Shown here: positions 25,776-34,073 of the stretch, piece by piece | Position numbering within the stretch: the stretch's first letter is position 1 | Layout of the letters: the number at the start of each line of letters is the position of its first letter | NCBI RefSeq assembly: GCF_022790535.1 | Contig: NZ_LOHG01000013.1 | Location: 1 to 64,000 of the forward strand | Reading direction: 5' to 3' | Source: Pseudomonas maioricensis | GTDB taxonomy: Bacteria; Pseudomonadota; Gammaproteobacteria; Pseudomonadales; Pseudomonadaceae | Length of the DNA: 64,000 nucleotides | Translations under genes and position numbers: made by a program | The notes under the pieces: generated by a model | The model's database searches: none | What the model saw: only the letters and a program-made list of their open reading frames with translations | Told to the model about the DNA's origin: nothing

Positions 25776-26014
25776 TCAGGTTGTTCCGCGTCGAATGGCT
25801 CTTCGGCCAGTTCACCGTCGCGCTCAAGCAGCACCTGAACCTTCTGCTCGGCCTGCGCCAAGGCACCCTGACAATCGCGGGTCAGGCGAATACCTTGCTC
25901 GAAGGCGGTCAGCGAGTCTTCCAGCGACAGCTCGCCGTTCTCCAGACGCTCTACCAGCGTTTGCAGATCAGCGAGGGATTGTTCGAAATCCAGTGCAGCT
26001 TTCTTGCGGGCCAT
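25772..26014 (-). CDS. xseB: Exonuclease VII small subunit XseB
   Basis: 80 residues, helical: FEQSLADLQTLVERLENGELSLEDSLTAFEQGIRLTRDCQGALAQAEQKVQVLL, a near-consensus XseB. Its large partner XseA is not in the window. It is the first gene of the xseB-ispA pair. Confidence 0.95.
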   Translation of the reverse strand: MARKKAALDFEQSLADLQTLVERLENGELSLEDSLTAFEQGIRLTRDCQGALAQAEQKVQVLLERDGELAEEPFDAEQPE

Positions 26015-26120
26015 GGGTGCTATTCCGGTAGAGGTTAAACCGGCGCGACACTAGCAGAGCTAGGGCCGCGGAGCAAATTGGCGGGGGGAAGAAGTGACTC
26101 TATTCCTGCCTTGAAATAGC

Positions 26121-26594
26121 TTATTTAATGGCCATTTTGTGATCCAGCGATATTCGTCCTGCGCCGCGACCTATAACGATCAGCAGCAGGCCAACCCATG
26201 CAAGATGCGTCGCCCAGGCATCGGGGTAAACGAATACCTGAATCACCAGTGTCATGATCAGTAGTGCCAGCGCCGATAGGCGGGTGAACAGGCCAATGAT
26301 CAACAGCAATGGGAATAAATGCTCTGCGTAAGTGGCTATATGAGCCGCGAGGATCGGTGAAATCAACGGCAGGTCGTATTCCATGCGAAACAGTTCATAG
26401 GTATTCGGGTTGATAGAGATAAACCCCTCAACCTTGGTGCGTCCAGACATCAGAAATATTGCCGCAATTGAAACGCGGGCAACCAGCGAGAGCAGGCTGT
26501 CGCTTATATGTTGCTGCAAGCTTTCGGCCAGATGATTCCAGTGAGCGCGCATATGTTGCGAGGGGGTGACCGGTTTGGTTTTTGGCATGTCCAT
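26121..26594 (-). CDS. DoxX family membrane protein of the bufferin operon
   Basis: 157 residues with four membrane helices: LSLVARVSIAAIFLMSGRTK, ISPILAAHIATYAEHLFPLLLIIGLF, LSALALLIMTLVIQVFVY and HLAWVGLLLIVIGRGAG. The motif GRTKVEGF and the C-terminal GRGAGRISLDH are typical of DoxX. It ends the bufA-bufB-bufC-doxX order common in bufferin clusters. Its role there is not settled; a redox or membrane-complex role is proposed for DoxX proteins generally. Confidence 0.88.
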   Translation of the reverse strand: MDMPKTKPVTPSQHMRAHWNHLAESLQQHISDSLLSLVARVSIAAIFLMSGRTKVEGFISINPNTYELFRMEYDLPLISPILAAHIATYAEHLFPLLLIIGLFTRLSALALLIMTLVIQVFVYPDAWATHLAWVGLLLIVIGRGAGRISLDHKMAIK

Positions 26595-26610
26595 AATGTT
26601 TCCAGAATTA

Positions 26611-27369
26611 TTATTGGTTAGATTCAGCTGCCGCGAAGGTATTGGCAGTTATCAGGTGAACAAGCAGGATGTTCAGATCGAGGTCAGGTTCTTTATCAAG
26701 TGCGAGTTCAGCCGCGCGTCCCAAGGGGAGTCGTGCGGCACAACCGTCAAGAAAGGCGCAGCCGCCGACACTGAGTGGGCGCCATATGACCTGCCCGGCA
26801 TTTCTGGTCAAAAGTGCGCCCTCGCCTTGCCAGTCCAGGCTTGTTGGTACTTCCGACTGAGCCCGGTTTACATCCCAGAGCGTGTAAGCGGGATGACTCG
26901 CACACCAAATCCAGCGCGCTGACTGTTTGGGCTTAAGGCGCGTACTCAATAGCGTTTGCTCATTCAGGTTCCCGAAAGTCCCGATATCAAAGCCTGGCTC
27001 TTCGGTCGCGCTATGCACCGCAATCCACAGCAGATCCAGCCGAGCGACATCGCCCAGGTAAGGCAGTGTGTTGGCCTGTTCGAATGTGTCGAGAAAATCC
27101 GGAAATTCAGCACCGTAAAAAAGTAGCCGGGGGTCTGAAGGCGGGGATTGCTTCGCATACCGAATGGCTGCCGCTTGAAACCACTGATGTCCTACCAGCC
27201 GTTCAATGGTTGGGAAATTGGCCATTAACGCATCAACTGCTGCTTTTATGACCGTATTGCGGTAGACCCCGAAACCGGTTTGTTTGCTGATGTTGGGCAA
27301 CGGTCCTTGCCCGTTTCCATACAGTTGGCTGATGAACTGATCCTGAAACTCGCTCAATGAAAGGCTCAT
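26611..27369 (-). CDS. bufC: BufC: DUF2063 partner protein of MNIO enzyme
   Basis: 252 residues. The N-terminal DUF2063 domain is recognisable (SLSEFQDQFISQLYGNG...GFGVYRNTVIKAAVDALMANFPTIERLVGHQWFQAAAIRYAKQSPPSDPRLLFYGAEFPDFLDTF). The C-terminal domain resembles RiPP recognition-like partners. It overlaps bufB by 4 bases. In bufferin systems BufB and BufC act together to modify the cysteines of BufA to thiooxazoles. Confidence 0.88.
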   Translation of the reverse strand: MSLSLSEFQDQFISQLYGNGQGPLPNISKQTGFGVYRNTVIKAAVDALMANFPTIERLVGHQWFQAAAIRYAKQSPPSDPRLLFYGAEFPDFLDTFEQANTLPYLGDVARLDLLWIAVHSATEEPGFDIGTFGNLNEQTLLSTRLKPKQSARWIWCASHPAYTLWDVNRAQSEVPTSLDWQGEGALLTRNAGQVIWRPLSVGGCAFLDGCAARLPLGRAAELALDKEPDLDLNILLVHLITANTFAAAESNQ

Positions 27370-28208
27370 GGGCTAAGTTCCGGTTCGTTGTGCAGTATCG
27401 ATTGTGCGACATTGCGCTCAGCGAGCAGACAGTCGAATGCAGGTAGTTGGTCATCGCGTTCGATCAGCGTCGGTCGAGGCCCTGCGTGGGTTATCAGATG
27501 ACGGTAAAGCGACCAGACACTCTTTGAAATCGGTGAGTCATGGCTATCGATCAGTAGCGAGGAAGCCCCTGCATCCTGGGTATGACCGGCCAGATGTATT
27601 TCTGTTATGGCGTGGACAGGGAACTGATCGATGTAGTGTTTGGCATCGAAGCCCAGATTATGGGCACTGATATGAACGTTATTGACGTCCAGCAGCAAGC
27701 CGCAGCCGGTTCGGCTGGCAAGCTCTTTCAGAAAGTCGACTTCACTCCAGTCATGACCTTCAAGCTTCAAGTAGTGGGTCGGGTTTTCAACCGATATCTT
27801 GCGCCGGAGTGCATCTTGCGTTCTGTGAATATTGTCGATGATGCGGGTGAGCGCAGCGTTGCTGCGAGGAAAGGGAAGCAGGTCAGGGTAGTACCGCCCT
27901 CGCCATGTCGACCAGGCAAGATGCTCTGAAATGAGAGCAGGCTGCAGGCGATCAGCAAGAGCCTTCAGGCGCAGCAGGTGTTCCCTGTTCGGCGGACAGT
28001 CAGCCGCCAGCGACAAGGAAACACCATGCAGCGACAGCGGGTGCTGATCACCAATGGCCTCCAGCCATTCAAGACGCGGACCGCCGCTGATCATGTAGTT
28101 TTCCGGATGGACTTCGAACCAGAGCCCGTGACTCCTGCTCTCGAGAGCCTCTGCAAAATGCTCCGCTTTAAGGCCGAGCCCTGCGCCCATCACTGGATTT
28201 TTGTTCAT
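27366..28208 (-). CDS. bufB: BufB: MNIO (DUF692) peptide-modifying enzyme
   Basis: 280 residues of the multinuclear non-heme iron oxidase family (DUF692/UPF0276), a TIM barrel. Conserved pieces with likely metal ligands are GAGLGLKAEHF, WFEVHPENYM, LHGVSLSLA, LISEHLAWS, VENPTHY, LLLDVNNVHISAHNLGFD and EIHLAGHT. It oxidises cysteines of the BufA precursor. I start at the ATG at 28208 (GGAG 11 bases upstream) rather than a TTG at 28217 that sits too close to that site. Confidence 0.92.
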   Translation of the reverse strand: MNKNPVMGAGLGLKAEHFAEALESRSHGLWFEVHPENYMISGGPRLEWLEAIGDQHPLSLHGVSLSLAADCPPNREHLLRLKALADRLQPALISEHLAWSTWRGRYYPDLLPFPRSNAALTRIIDNIHRTQDALRRKISVENPTHYLKLEGHDWSEVDFLKELASRTGCGLLLDVNNVHISAHNLGFDAKHYIDQFPVHAITEIHLAGHTQDAGASSLLIDSHDSPISKSVWSLYRHLITHAGPRPTLIERDDQLPAFDCLLAERNVAQSILHNEPELSP

Positions 28209-28234
28209 GACCGGCAACTCTCCGTAATGACGCC

Positions 28235-28510
28235 TTACATTGCTTTAAGGGTGCCCATGCCCTTTGGGGTCGTGATCGATGTACATGTCCCGGCCGGAAC
28301 GTATTTCCAGGCATCAGCCTGATAGTCGGTTTTGGACGTGCCTGCGCAAGAGGTGCCTGCACCCGCCTTGCAATCATTTTTGCCTGCCAGCGAAATGCCG
28401 TAGCAACGTTCTTTGGCTCCCTCTTTTGCGGTTTGGGGTTCTGCTGCCATGGCACTGGCGGCGAAAGACGAAAGGGCAATTGCCAGTGCGGCGGTTTTTA
28501 TGTTGTTCAT
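28235..28510 (-). CDS. bufA: BufA: bufferin precursor peptide (DUF2282)
   Basis: 91 residues. It has a Sec signal peptide (MNNIKTAALAIALSSFAASAMAA) and a core with four cysteines (C36, C47, C55, C76) in ERCYGISLAGKNDCKAG, GTSCAGTS and VPAGTC, the DUF2282 pattern. In the characterised bufferins (Caulobacter) this class is a periplasmic RiPP whose modified cysteines bind copper. GGAG lies 8 bases before the ATG. A SigF-type promoter lies at 28585-28610. It is the first gene of bufA-bufB-bufC-doxX. Confidence 0.9.
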   Translation of the reverse strand: MNNIKTAALAIALSSFAASAMAAEPQTAKEGAKERCYGISLAGKNDCKAGAGTSCAGTSKTDYQADAWKYVPAGTCTSITTPKGMGTLKAM

Positions 28511-28584
28511 ATTGTGTTCTCCGATAATTATTGTTGAGGGACTCGCCAGCGCCGAAGGGCGCTGAGCTGCGGTCCAAGAGGTAA

Positions 28585-28610
28585 TTCGCTCGTTTCGGGA
28601 ATCGGGTTAC
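28585..28610 (-). promoter_or_regulatory. SigF-type promoter of the buf operon
   Basis: On the minus strand, GTAACC (28610-28605) is followed after exactly 16 bases by CGAA (28588-28585). This is the SigF consensus reported for Caulobacter SigF/NrsF targets. The predicted start is about 65 bases before bufA. An identical GTAACC-N16-CGAA sits in front of the sigma gene on the other strand. Confidence 0.8.
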
Positions 28611-28770
28611 AGATACGCATAAATATTTTTGGAAATTCTTTGCCGGATGCTGGCGGTGGATGGATTCGGCAGACTCGCTGCGTTGAATGGACTATCGATA
28701 CTCAGCACGACACAGGGAGCGCCAGGGACGTCGGGCTCCCCAAGTGGCTGGGAAATATTTTTGTATCCCT

Positions 28771-28796
28771 GTAACCAAGGTGTGGAATGGATCGAA
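28771..28796 (+). promoter_or_regulatory. SigF-type autoregulatory promoter of sigF-nrsF
   Basis: GTAACC (28771-28776), then 16 bases, then CGAA (28793-28796): the same spacing and boxes as the buf promoter. Transcription would start near 28803, downstream of the ATG at 28787, so translation from this transcript would need a later start codon. Confidence 0.75.
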
Positions 28797-29359
28797 ATAC
28801 ACACAGCGAGTTATTGAGCCGTAGAGAGAGGGATTTACAGGCGCTGTTTCTTCGCGGACTGGAGGGTGACGAGTCGGCTTATCGTAATTTCCTCGCTGAG
28901 CTCAGCACGCATTTGCGCGGTTTTTTGCGCGGGAAACTTAAGGGTCAACCTGAGGAAATCGAGGATCTTTTGCAGGAAGTTTTATTGGCGGTGCACAACA
29001 GCCGACAAACCTATCGCCAGGAGCAGCCGTTGACCGCGTGGGTTTTTGCGATTGCCCGTTATAAGCTCAGTGATCGGTTCCGCGCCCGATCACGCAGAGA
29101 GGTGTTCCACGAGTCACTGGAGGACGCGGGCGAGCTTCTGGCTGAGCCGCATCTTGAGCCTGCTCAGGCAAGTCGCGATCTTGAAAAGCTTTTGAAGGAG
29201 CTTCCGGATCGCCAGCGTCTGCCAATACAGCTTGTAAAGCTCGAAGGCCTGTCAGTGATCCAGACCGCTCAGATGACGGGTTTGTCAGAGTCAGCAGTAA
29301 AAATTGGTGTGCATCGAGGGCTAAAACGTTTGGCTGCATTGATCAGAGGTAAGCGATGA
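28787..29359 (+). CDS. sigF: SigF-like ECF sigma factor
   Basis: A 190-residue two-domain sigma factor. Region 2 is YRNFLAELSTHLRGFLRGKLKGQPEEIEDLLQEVLLAVH...PLTAWVFAIARYKLSDRFR. Region 4 is LEKLLKELPDRQRLPIQLVKLEGLSVIQTAQMTGLSESAVKIGVHRGLKRL. It overlaps nrsF by 4 bases and is divergent from the bufferin genes. The ATG at 28787 has AAGG upstream, but its own promoter's -10 box (28793) lies inside this ORF. The TTG at 28814 (MSRRERDLQALF), which gives 181 residues, may be the real start. Confidence 0.9.
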   Translation: MDRNTHSELLSRRERDLQALFLRGLEGDESAYRNFLAELSTHLRGFLRGKLKGQPEEIEDLLQEVLLAVHNSRQTYRQEQPLTAWVFAIARYKLSDRFRARSRREVFHESLEDAGELLAEPHLEPAQASRDLEKLLKELPDRQRLPIQLVKLEGLSVIQTAQMTGLSESAVKIGVHRGLKRLAALIRGKR

Positions 29360-29997
29360 AAACTGATGAGCTGATTTCCATGCTGGCCAGCGGGGTGCAG
29401 CCTATCGATCCCCGACTGCCTGCAAAGCGATTTGTGTCAGCGGTGCTGCTTGGCCTTTTTATGGCGCTGCTGTGTGTCGTGCTTTTCTTCGGTGTCAGGG
29501 CTGATATCGCTCAGGCCGTCTCAACCCTGACGTTCTGGGCGAAAGCATTTATGCCGCTGTGCGTAATGCTGGGGGCTATGCTCATGCTCAACCGGCTGGC
29601 TCGGCCGGGTATGAGCAGTGGCGCTGGTGGTGCGTGGATTATTGTCATGTTGGTCGTCGTGTGGACCGCCGCCTTTGGCGTGATGGCCACCGCGGAGCCT
29701 GGTAACCGCTCCATGCTTGTTTTCGGGACTAGCTGGCGCACCTGTGCGATTGGCATCGCCTCGCTTTCAATTCCCGGGTTCATCGTTGCATTTTGGGCAT
29801 TGCGGAGTTTTGCCCCGACCCGCTTGAGGATGGCAGGCGCCTGTTGCGGTTTGCTGGCCGGCGCTTTGGGATGTCTGGCTTACTGCCTGCACTGTCCTGA
29901 AGTGGAAATACCTTTCTGGGCGGTTTGGTATGTCCTTGGAATGTCGCTGCCCACCGTTCTGGGCGCTCTTGCTGGCCCCTTTTTGTTGCGTTGGTAA
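29356..29997 (+). CDS. nrsF: NrsF-type anti-sigma factor (DUF1109)
   Basis: 213 residues with six predicted membrane helices (FVSAVLLGLFMALLCVVLFFG, LTFWAKAFMPLCVMLGAMLM, AWIIVMLVVVWTAAFGVM, CAIGIASLSIPGFIVAFWAL, MAGACCGLLAGALGCLAYCLH, WYVLGMSLPTVLGALAGPFLL). This is the DUF1109/NrsF family, which holds SigF at the inner membrane and releases it on metal stress. Cysteines in CCGLL and YCLHC are candidate sensors, by analogy with the essential cysteines of Caulobacter NrsF. Confidence 0.9.
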   Translation: MKTDELISMLASGVQPIDPRLPAKRFVSAVLLGLFMALLCVVLFFGVRADIAQAVSTLTFWAKAFMPLCVMLGAMLMLNRLARPGMSSGAGGAWIIVMLVVVWTAAFGVMATAEPGNRSMLVFGTSWRTCAIGIASLSIPGFIVAFWALRSFAPTRLRMAGACCGLLAGALGCLAYCLHCPEVEIPFWAVWYVLGMSLPTVLGALAGPFLLRW

Positions 29998-30026
29998 CCA
30001 CCACAACTCTCGGTGACTAACCTGTC

Positions 30027-31349
30027 TCACACCCGGCCAATGCTCGAATAGCTCAGCCCGGCATCCGCCAAGGCCTTGGGCTCATACAGGTTGCGGCCAT
30101 CAATCACGACAGCACATTTGAGTTGTTGCCTGAGCCAAGTGAAGTCGACGCTACGAAAAGCTTTCCACTCAGTGCAGATCACCAGTGCGTCAGCGCCCTT
30201 GACCGCCTGAATGCGATCACCGACCAGGACCAGGTCGTCACGCTCGCCGTATATTCGCCGACATTCCTGCATTGCCTCCGGGTCGTAGGCCTGCACCCTG
30301 GCGCCAGCGTTCCAAAGCGACTCCATGAGATCCCGGCTGGGCGCTGCGCGCATGTCATCGGTATTGGGTTTGAACGCAAGCCCCCACACAGCGATGGTTT
30401 TGTCTGCCAGTTGCCCCTCCAAAGCCTGCTCAAGCTTTCGGAACAGGGCTGTTTTCTGCCGTTGATTGACCTCTTCGACAGCCCTGAGTAGTTGTGGGGT
30501 ATAGCCGACATCCTGAGCGGTGCGGCTCAGCGCCTGAATATCTTTGGGGAAACAGGAGCCGCCGTAGCCGCAACCGGGATAGATAAAGTCATAGCCGATG
30601 CGTGGATCGCTGCCGATGCCGTGGCGAACCTGTTCGATATCCACGTCCAGACGCTCAGCCAGATTGGCCATTTCATTCATGAAACTGATCTTCGTCGCCA
30701 GCATGGCGTTGGCGGCGTACTTGGTGAGTTCGGCGGCCCGCAGACTCATGAACATCAGCTTGTCGTGATTACGGTTATACGGTGCATAGCACTCGCGCAT
30801 GACGCTCCTGACGCGTTCGGAGTCGGTGCCGATAATGATTCGGGCGCCTCGCGTGAAGTCGTCGATGGCAGCGCCTTCCTTGAGAAATTCAGGGTTTGAG
30901 CAAACATCGAATGGCAGTTGCAGATCCCGCATTTCCAGCGCTTTGCGGATGGAGGCGGCGACTTTTTCCCCGGTGCCGACTGGAACGGTCGATTTACCGA
31001 CCACCATTTTGTAGCCCTGCATGTGCTGACCGATGCTTTGCGCGACGGCGAGTACATGTTGCAAGTCAGCGCTGCCATCCTCATCGGACGGTGTGCCGAC
31101 TGCGATGAACAGCAGATCGGCAAAATTCACCGCCTGCGCCGCATCGGTTGAGAACAGCAGACGTTTTGCATGGACATTGCTGCGAATGAGCATGTCCAGG
31201 CCAGGTTCATGGATGGGCGTTTCGCCTGCATCCAGTTGCTCTATACGGCGCGGATCAATATCCATGCACATGACGTCATGACCGACATCGGCAAGGCAGG
31301 CGCTGGCCACCAGGCCGACATAGCCTGATCCGAAAACGCTGATCTTCAT
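30027..31349 (-). CDS. UDP-glucose/GDP-mannose dehydrogenase family enzyme
   Basis: 440 residues. It has an N-terminal Rossmann fold (MKISVFGSGYVGLVASACLADVGHDV), the central ELTKYAANAMLATKISFMNEMANL, and the catalytic Cys in YGGSCFPKDIQAL. The C-terminal UDP-binding domain is AVWGLAFKPNTDDMRAAPSRDLM. It is probably UDP-glucose 6-dehydrogenase making UDP-glucuronate. GDP-mannose dehydrogenase (AlgD) is an alternative, but there is no alginate locus here. Start at MKISVFG (31349); the longer ORF adds an unrelated leader. Confidence 0.9.
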   Translation of the reverse strand: MKISVFGSGYVGLVASACLADVGHDVMCMDIDPRRIEQLDAGETPIHEPGLDMLIRSNVHAKRLLFSTDAAQAVNFADLLFIAVGTPSDEDGSADLQHVLAVAQSIGQHMQGYKMVVGKSTVPVGTGEKVAASIRKALEMRDLQLPFDVCSNPEFLKEGAAIDDFTRGARIIIGTDSERVRSVMRECYAPYNRNHDKLMFMSLRAAELTKYAANAMLATKISFMNEMANLAERLDVDIEQVRHGIGSDPRIGYDFIYPGCGYGGSCFPKDIQALSRTAQDVGYTPQLLRAVEEVNQRQKTALFRKLEQALEGQLADKTIAVWGLAFKPNTDDMRAAPSRDLMESLWNAGARVQAYDPEAMQECRRIYGERDDLVLVGDRIQAVKGADALVICTEWKAFRSVDFTWLRQQLKCAVVIDGRNLYEPKALADAGLSYSSIGRV

Positions 31350-31582
31350 GAGTGATAACCCTTGGGACGTATTTTCGGAGATCGGGGCAGGCATCTGCAG
31401 CGGTTCCGGCCACGCGATGCCATTTCACTGACGAGATGAGGATATTTACTGAGTGTTACAGCTAGTGCAGCGCCGAAATCGGGCCTGTTTGTTGGCAATT
31501 TAGAGGCAGGTGAGGGCTCTGGGTCGGCGGTTTGAGTGGGGTGTGAAATCAGGACTGCGCCTCAAAAAAAATCAACAAACAG

Positions 31583-31610
31583 TCAAGTTATCGGGTTGGC
31601 GGGCCGATAC
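31583..31610 (+). promoter_or_regulatory. FliA (sigma-28) promoter of the chemoreceptor gene
   Basis: TCAAGTTA - 12 bases - GCCGATAC is a near-perfect flagellar sigma-28 promoter (TAAAGTTT-N11-GCCGATAA in E. coli; TCAAG...GCCGATA in pseudomonads). It would start transcription near 31617, about 70 bases before the receptor ATG. The rest of the 338-base gap from 31350 shows nothing else I can support. Confidence 0.75.
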
Positions 31611-31687
31611 GCCCTGTGCACAGGCTGCTCTCAATAAAAATAACCACAGCGTGCAATGGGGGAACACAGGCATATCACGGAGATTTT

Positions 31688-33610
31688 ATGAATAGCAGCT
31701 TGGCCAATATCAGCGTCACCATGAAGTTAGCCCTGGGGTTCGGGGTTGTGCTTTTATTCACGGCGCTGCTGTCGCTCCTGGGATGGACCAGCCTGGATAA
31801 GCTGATCTTCCGGACCGAGAAAATTGGCGATATCAGTGAACTCACTGATCGCCTGACCGTATTACGTGTCGCGCGTTTGCAATACATGATCGCAAACGGT
31901 GATGACGCTGCCGCACAAAAAGTGCAGGCCTCCCTGGATGACTTCAAGAAGCAACAGCAGTTTCTGCTGTCGACCTTGACCAATCCCCTCAACACCAAAG
32001 CACTCACGCAGCTTGCCGACATCATCAAAAACTACGAGATGTCGCTGAGCCAGATGCGCAGTGGTTATCAGACCAGCACCAAAGCCCGGGCCGACATGGG
32101 TGTACAAGCGACCCAAGGCGCCCAGTTGATTGCCACTATCAATGACGAAGTGCTTAAACAGGACCCGACCAGCCCTGAGCGCTCAGACCAGTTGCAACTG
32201 CTGGCCGATGCCAAAATGGACTTTCAACTGGTCCGTTATGAGGTGCGCGGTTACACCGGCAACTCCAACGAAAAGACTGAGCAGGCGGCGTTCAGCCAGC
32301 TGGATACAGCCATCAAAAACGTGGATAAGCTCAAGGCCGCTTTCAACGCTACCCGCAGCAGCGAAGTCGCTCAACTGGAGGCGTCCCTGCGTAATTATCT
32401 GACCTTGGTTCAGGCTTATAAAACTGCGAACGACGCCATCGTGACGGCGCGCAAGGACATGACCGCCCAAGGTTACGAAATCGTAAATCTGGGTGATGAA
32501 CTCGCCAAAATCCAGCTGCAACTTGCCGCCGAAGACACCACTACAGCCCGCAGCCTGCAGATCGGTGGCACTGTTTTGGCCCTTCTGTTAGGTATTTTTG
32601 CCGCCTTTATCATCACCCGGCAGATCACCCGTCCGCTGCAGCAAACCCTCGACGTTGTCGATCGTATTGCCTCTGGCGATTTGACCCACACCATTACCGT
32701 TACTCGTCGCGATGAACTGGGCGTACTGCAACAAGGTATCCAGCGCATGGGCGCCACGTTGCGTGATCTGATCAGCGGGATTCGCGATGGTGTGACGCAG
32801 ATCGCCAGCGCTGCCGAGGAGTTATCTGCCGTCACCGAGCAAACCAGCGCCGGGGTTAATAATCAAAAAATCGAGACTGATCAGGTCGCGACGGCCATGC
32901 AGGAAATGTCCGCCACCGTGCACGAAGTCGCCCGCAATGCCGAGCAAGCTTCGATGGCTGCCGCCAATGCCGACACGCAAGCGAGGGAGGGTGACAAGGT
33001 AGTGGGCGAGGCGATTACGCAGATCGAAAAACTGGCGGGTGAAGTGCTGCGCTCAAGCGACGCCATGACGCTGCTGGAGCAGGAAAGTGACAAGATCGGC
33101 AAAGTCATGGACGTTATCAAGGCTGTGGCTGAACAGACCAACCTGCTGGCGCTGAACGCTGCCATCGAAGCGGCCCGGGCCGGTGAAGCAGGCCGTGGTT
33201 TCGCAGTCGTAGCAGACGAAGTCCGGGGTCTGGCCCAGCGTACTCAGCAATCCACCGAGGAGATCGAAAGCCTGATTGCCGGCCTGCAAAACGGTACCCG
33301 TCAGGTCTCGCAAATCATGCTGGGTAGCCGCTCCCTAACCGATAGCAGCGTTGCGCTGACTCGCAAGGCGGGCACCTCGCTGGAAAGCATCACTCAGACG
33401 GTGTCCAGTATCCAGGCGATGAACCAGCAAATTGCCGCTGCTGCTGAGCAACAAAGCTCGGTTGCCGATGAAATCAGCCGCAGCATCGTCAATGTGCGCG
33501 ACGTGTGCGAGCAGACTGCGGAAGCCAGCGAAGAGACCGCTGCGTCGAGTGTCGAGCTTGCCCGATTGGGCGGGCAGTTGCAGACGATGGTCGGGCATTT
33601 CAAGGTTTAA
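31688..33610 (+). CDS. Methyl-accepting chemotaxis protein, HBM sensor
   Basis: 640 residues. TM1 is MKLALGFGVVLLFTALLSLLGW. A ~250-residue all-helical periplasmic domain follows, with the helical bimodular (HBM) pattern of the McpS/McpQ group, which bind organic acids. TM2 is LQIGGTVLALLLGIFAAFIITRQITRPL, then a HAMP domain and a signalling domain with the invariant tip VMDVIKAVAEQTNLLALNAAIEAARAGEAGRGFAVVADEVRGLAQRT. There is no C-terminal CheR pentapeptide (it ends MVGHFKV). GGAG lies before the ATG at 31688 and a FliA promoter lies upstream. Confidence 0.93.
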   Translation: MNSSLANISVTMKLALGFGVVLLFTALLSLLGWTSLDKLIFRTEKIGDISELTDRLTVLRVARLQYMIANGDDAAAQKVQASLDDFKKQQQFLLSTLTNPLNTKALTQLADIIKNYEMSLSQMRSGYQTSTKARADMGVQATQGAQLIATINDEVLKQDPTSPERSDQLQLLADAKMDFQLVRYEVRGYTGNSNEKTEQAAFSQLDTAIKNVDKLKAAFNATRSSEVAQLEASLRNYLTLVQAYKTANDAIVTARKDMTAQGYEIVNLGDELAKIQLQLAAEDTTTARSLQIGGTVLALLLGIFAAFIITRQITRPLQQTLDVVDRIASGDLTHTITVTRRDELGVLQQGIQRMGATLRDLISGIRDGVTQIASAAEELSAVTEQTSAGVNNQKIETDQVATAMQEMSATVHEVARNAEQASMAAANADTQAREGDKVVGEAITQIEKLAGEVLRSSDAMTLLEQESDKIGKVMDVIKAVAEQTNLLALNAAIEAARAGEAGRGFAVVADEVRGLAQRTQQSTEEIESLIAGLQNGTRQVSQIMLGSRSLTDSSVALTRKAGTSLESITQTVSSIQAMNQQIAAAAEQQSSVADEISRSIVNVRDVCEQTAEASEETAASSVELARLGGQLQTMVGHFKV

Positions 33611-33613
33611 CGC

Positions 33614-33919
33614 TTACGCGGTAATCGTCAGCCCGACGATTACCGCGCCCGTCAGCAACGCCGCCAACCCAAGGCCGAACCACACTCGCCAGACGCTGGC
33701 GGCGCTGAATACCCAGATGACGACAGCGGTGTAAAACACAAAACTCAACAGCGTCGTGCTCTGCACGACGCTTGCGGGATCGCTGCCCGAGAGGCGCGGC
33801 AACAACAGCGCAAGCATCGCCATCACCAATGCAGACAAAACATAACCGCCCACCGTGGCGGCCAGCACCCGGCTGAAAATCATCCATCGGTAGAGGTGTG
33901 TGTTGGTGGTTTTTTTCAT
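33614..33919 (-). CDS. DUF3649 membrane protein
   Basis: 101 residues with three hydrophobic helices (LAATVGGYVLSALVMAMLALLLP, TTLLSFVFYTAVVIWVFSAASV, WFGLGLAALLTGAVIVGLTITA). The family (DUF3649) is usually found beside PepSY proteins and TonB siderophore receptors, as here. Its stop is 3 bases from the convergent chemoreceptor stop, and its last codons form a 12-bp perfect hairpin. Confidence 0.85.
   Translation of the reverse strand: MKKTTNTHLYRWMIFSRVLAATVGGYVLSALVMAMLALLLPRLSGSDPASVVQSTTLLSFVFYTAVVIWVFSAASVWRVWFGLGLAALLTGAVIVGLTITA
33618..33646. terminator. 12-bp hairpin at the chemoreceptor/DUF3649 junction
   Basis: GCGGTAATCGTC and GACGATTACCGC are perfect inverted repeats with a 5-base loop. 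They start 8 bases after the chemoreceptor stop and lie inside the last codons of the DUF3649 gene. No U-run follows, so it may be a Rho-dependent stop or an mRNA 3' protector. Confidence 0.45.
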
Positions 33920-33971
33920 TGCACATCACCTGTAGATGCCACAAATAATTTGCGATTGGAATGCGCATTTT

Positions 33972-34061
33972 ATGTGGGAGCTGAGCTTGCTCGCGATAAG
34001 GCTGGACACGGTTCACTTTAGAGTCGCAGTGTCCTTATCGCGAGCAAGCTCAGCTCCCACA
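33972..34061. repeat. REPIN (GTGGGAGCTGAGCTTGCTCG type)
   Basis: Perfect inverted arms between the DUF3649 and PepSY genes. The interior shares TTCACTTTAGA with the element at 4461. Confidence 0.9.
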
Positions 34062-34073
34062 ATAAACGGCGTT

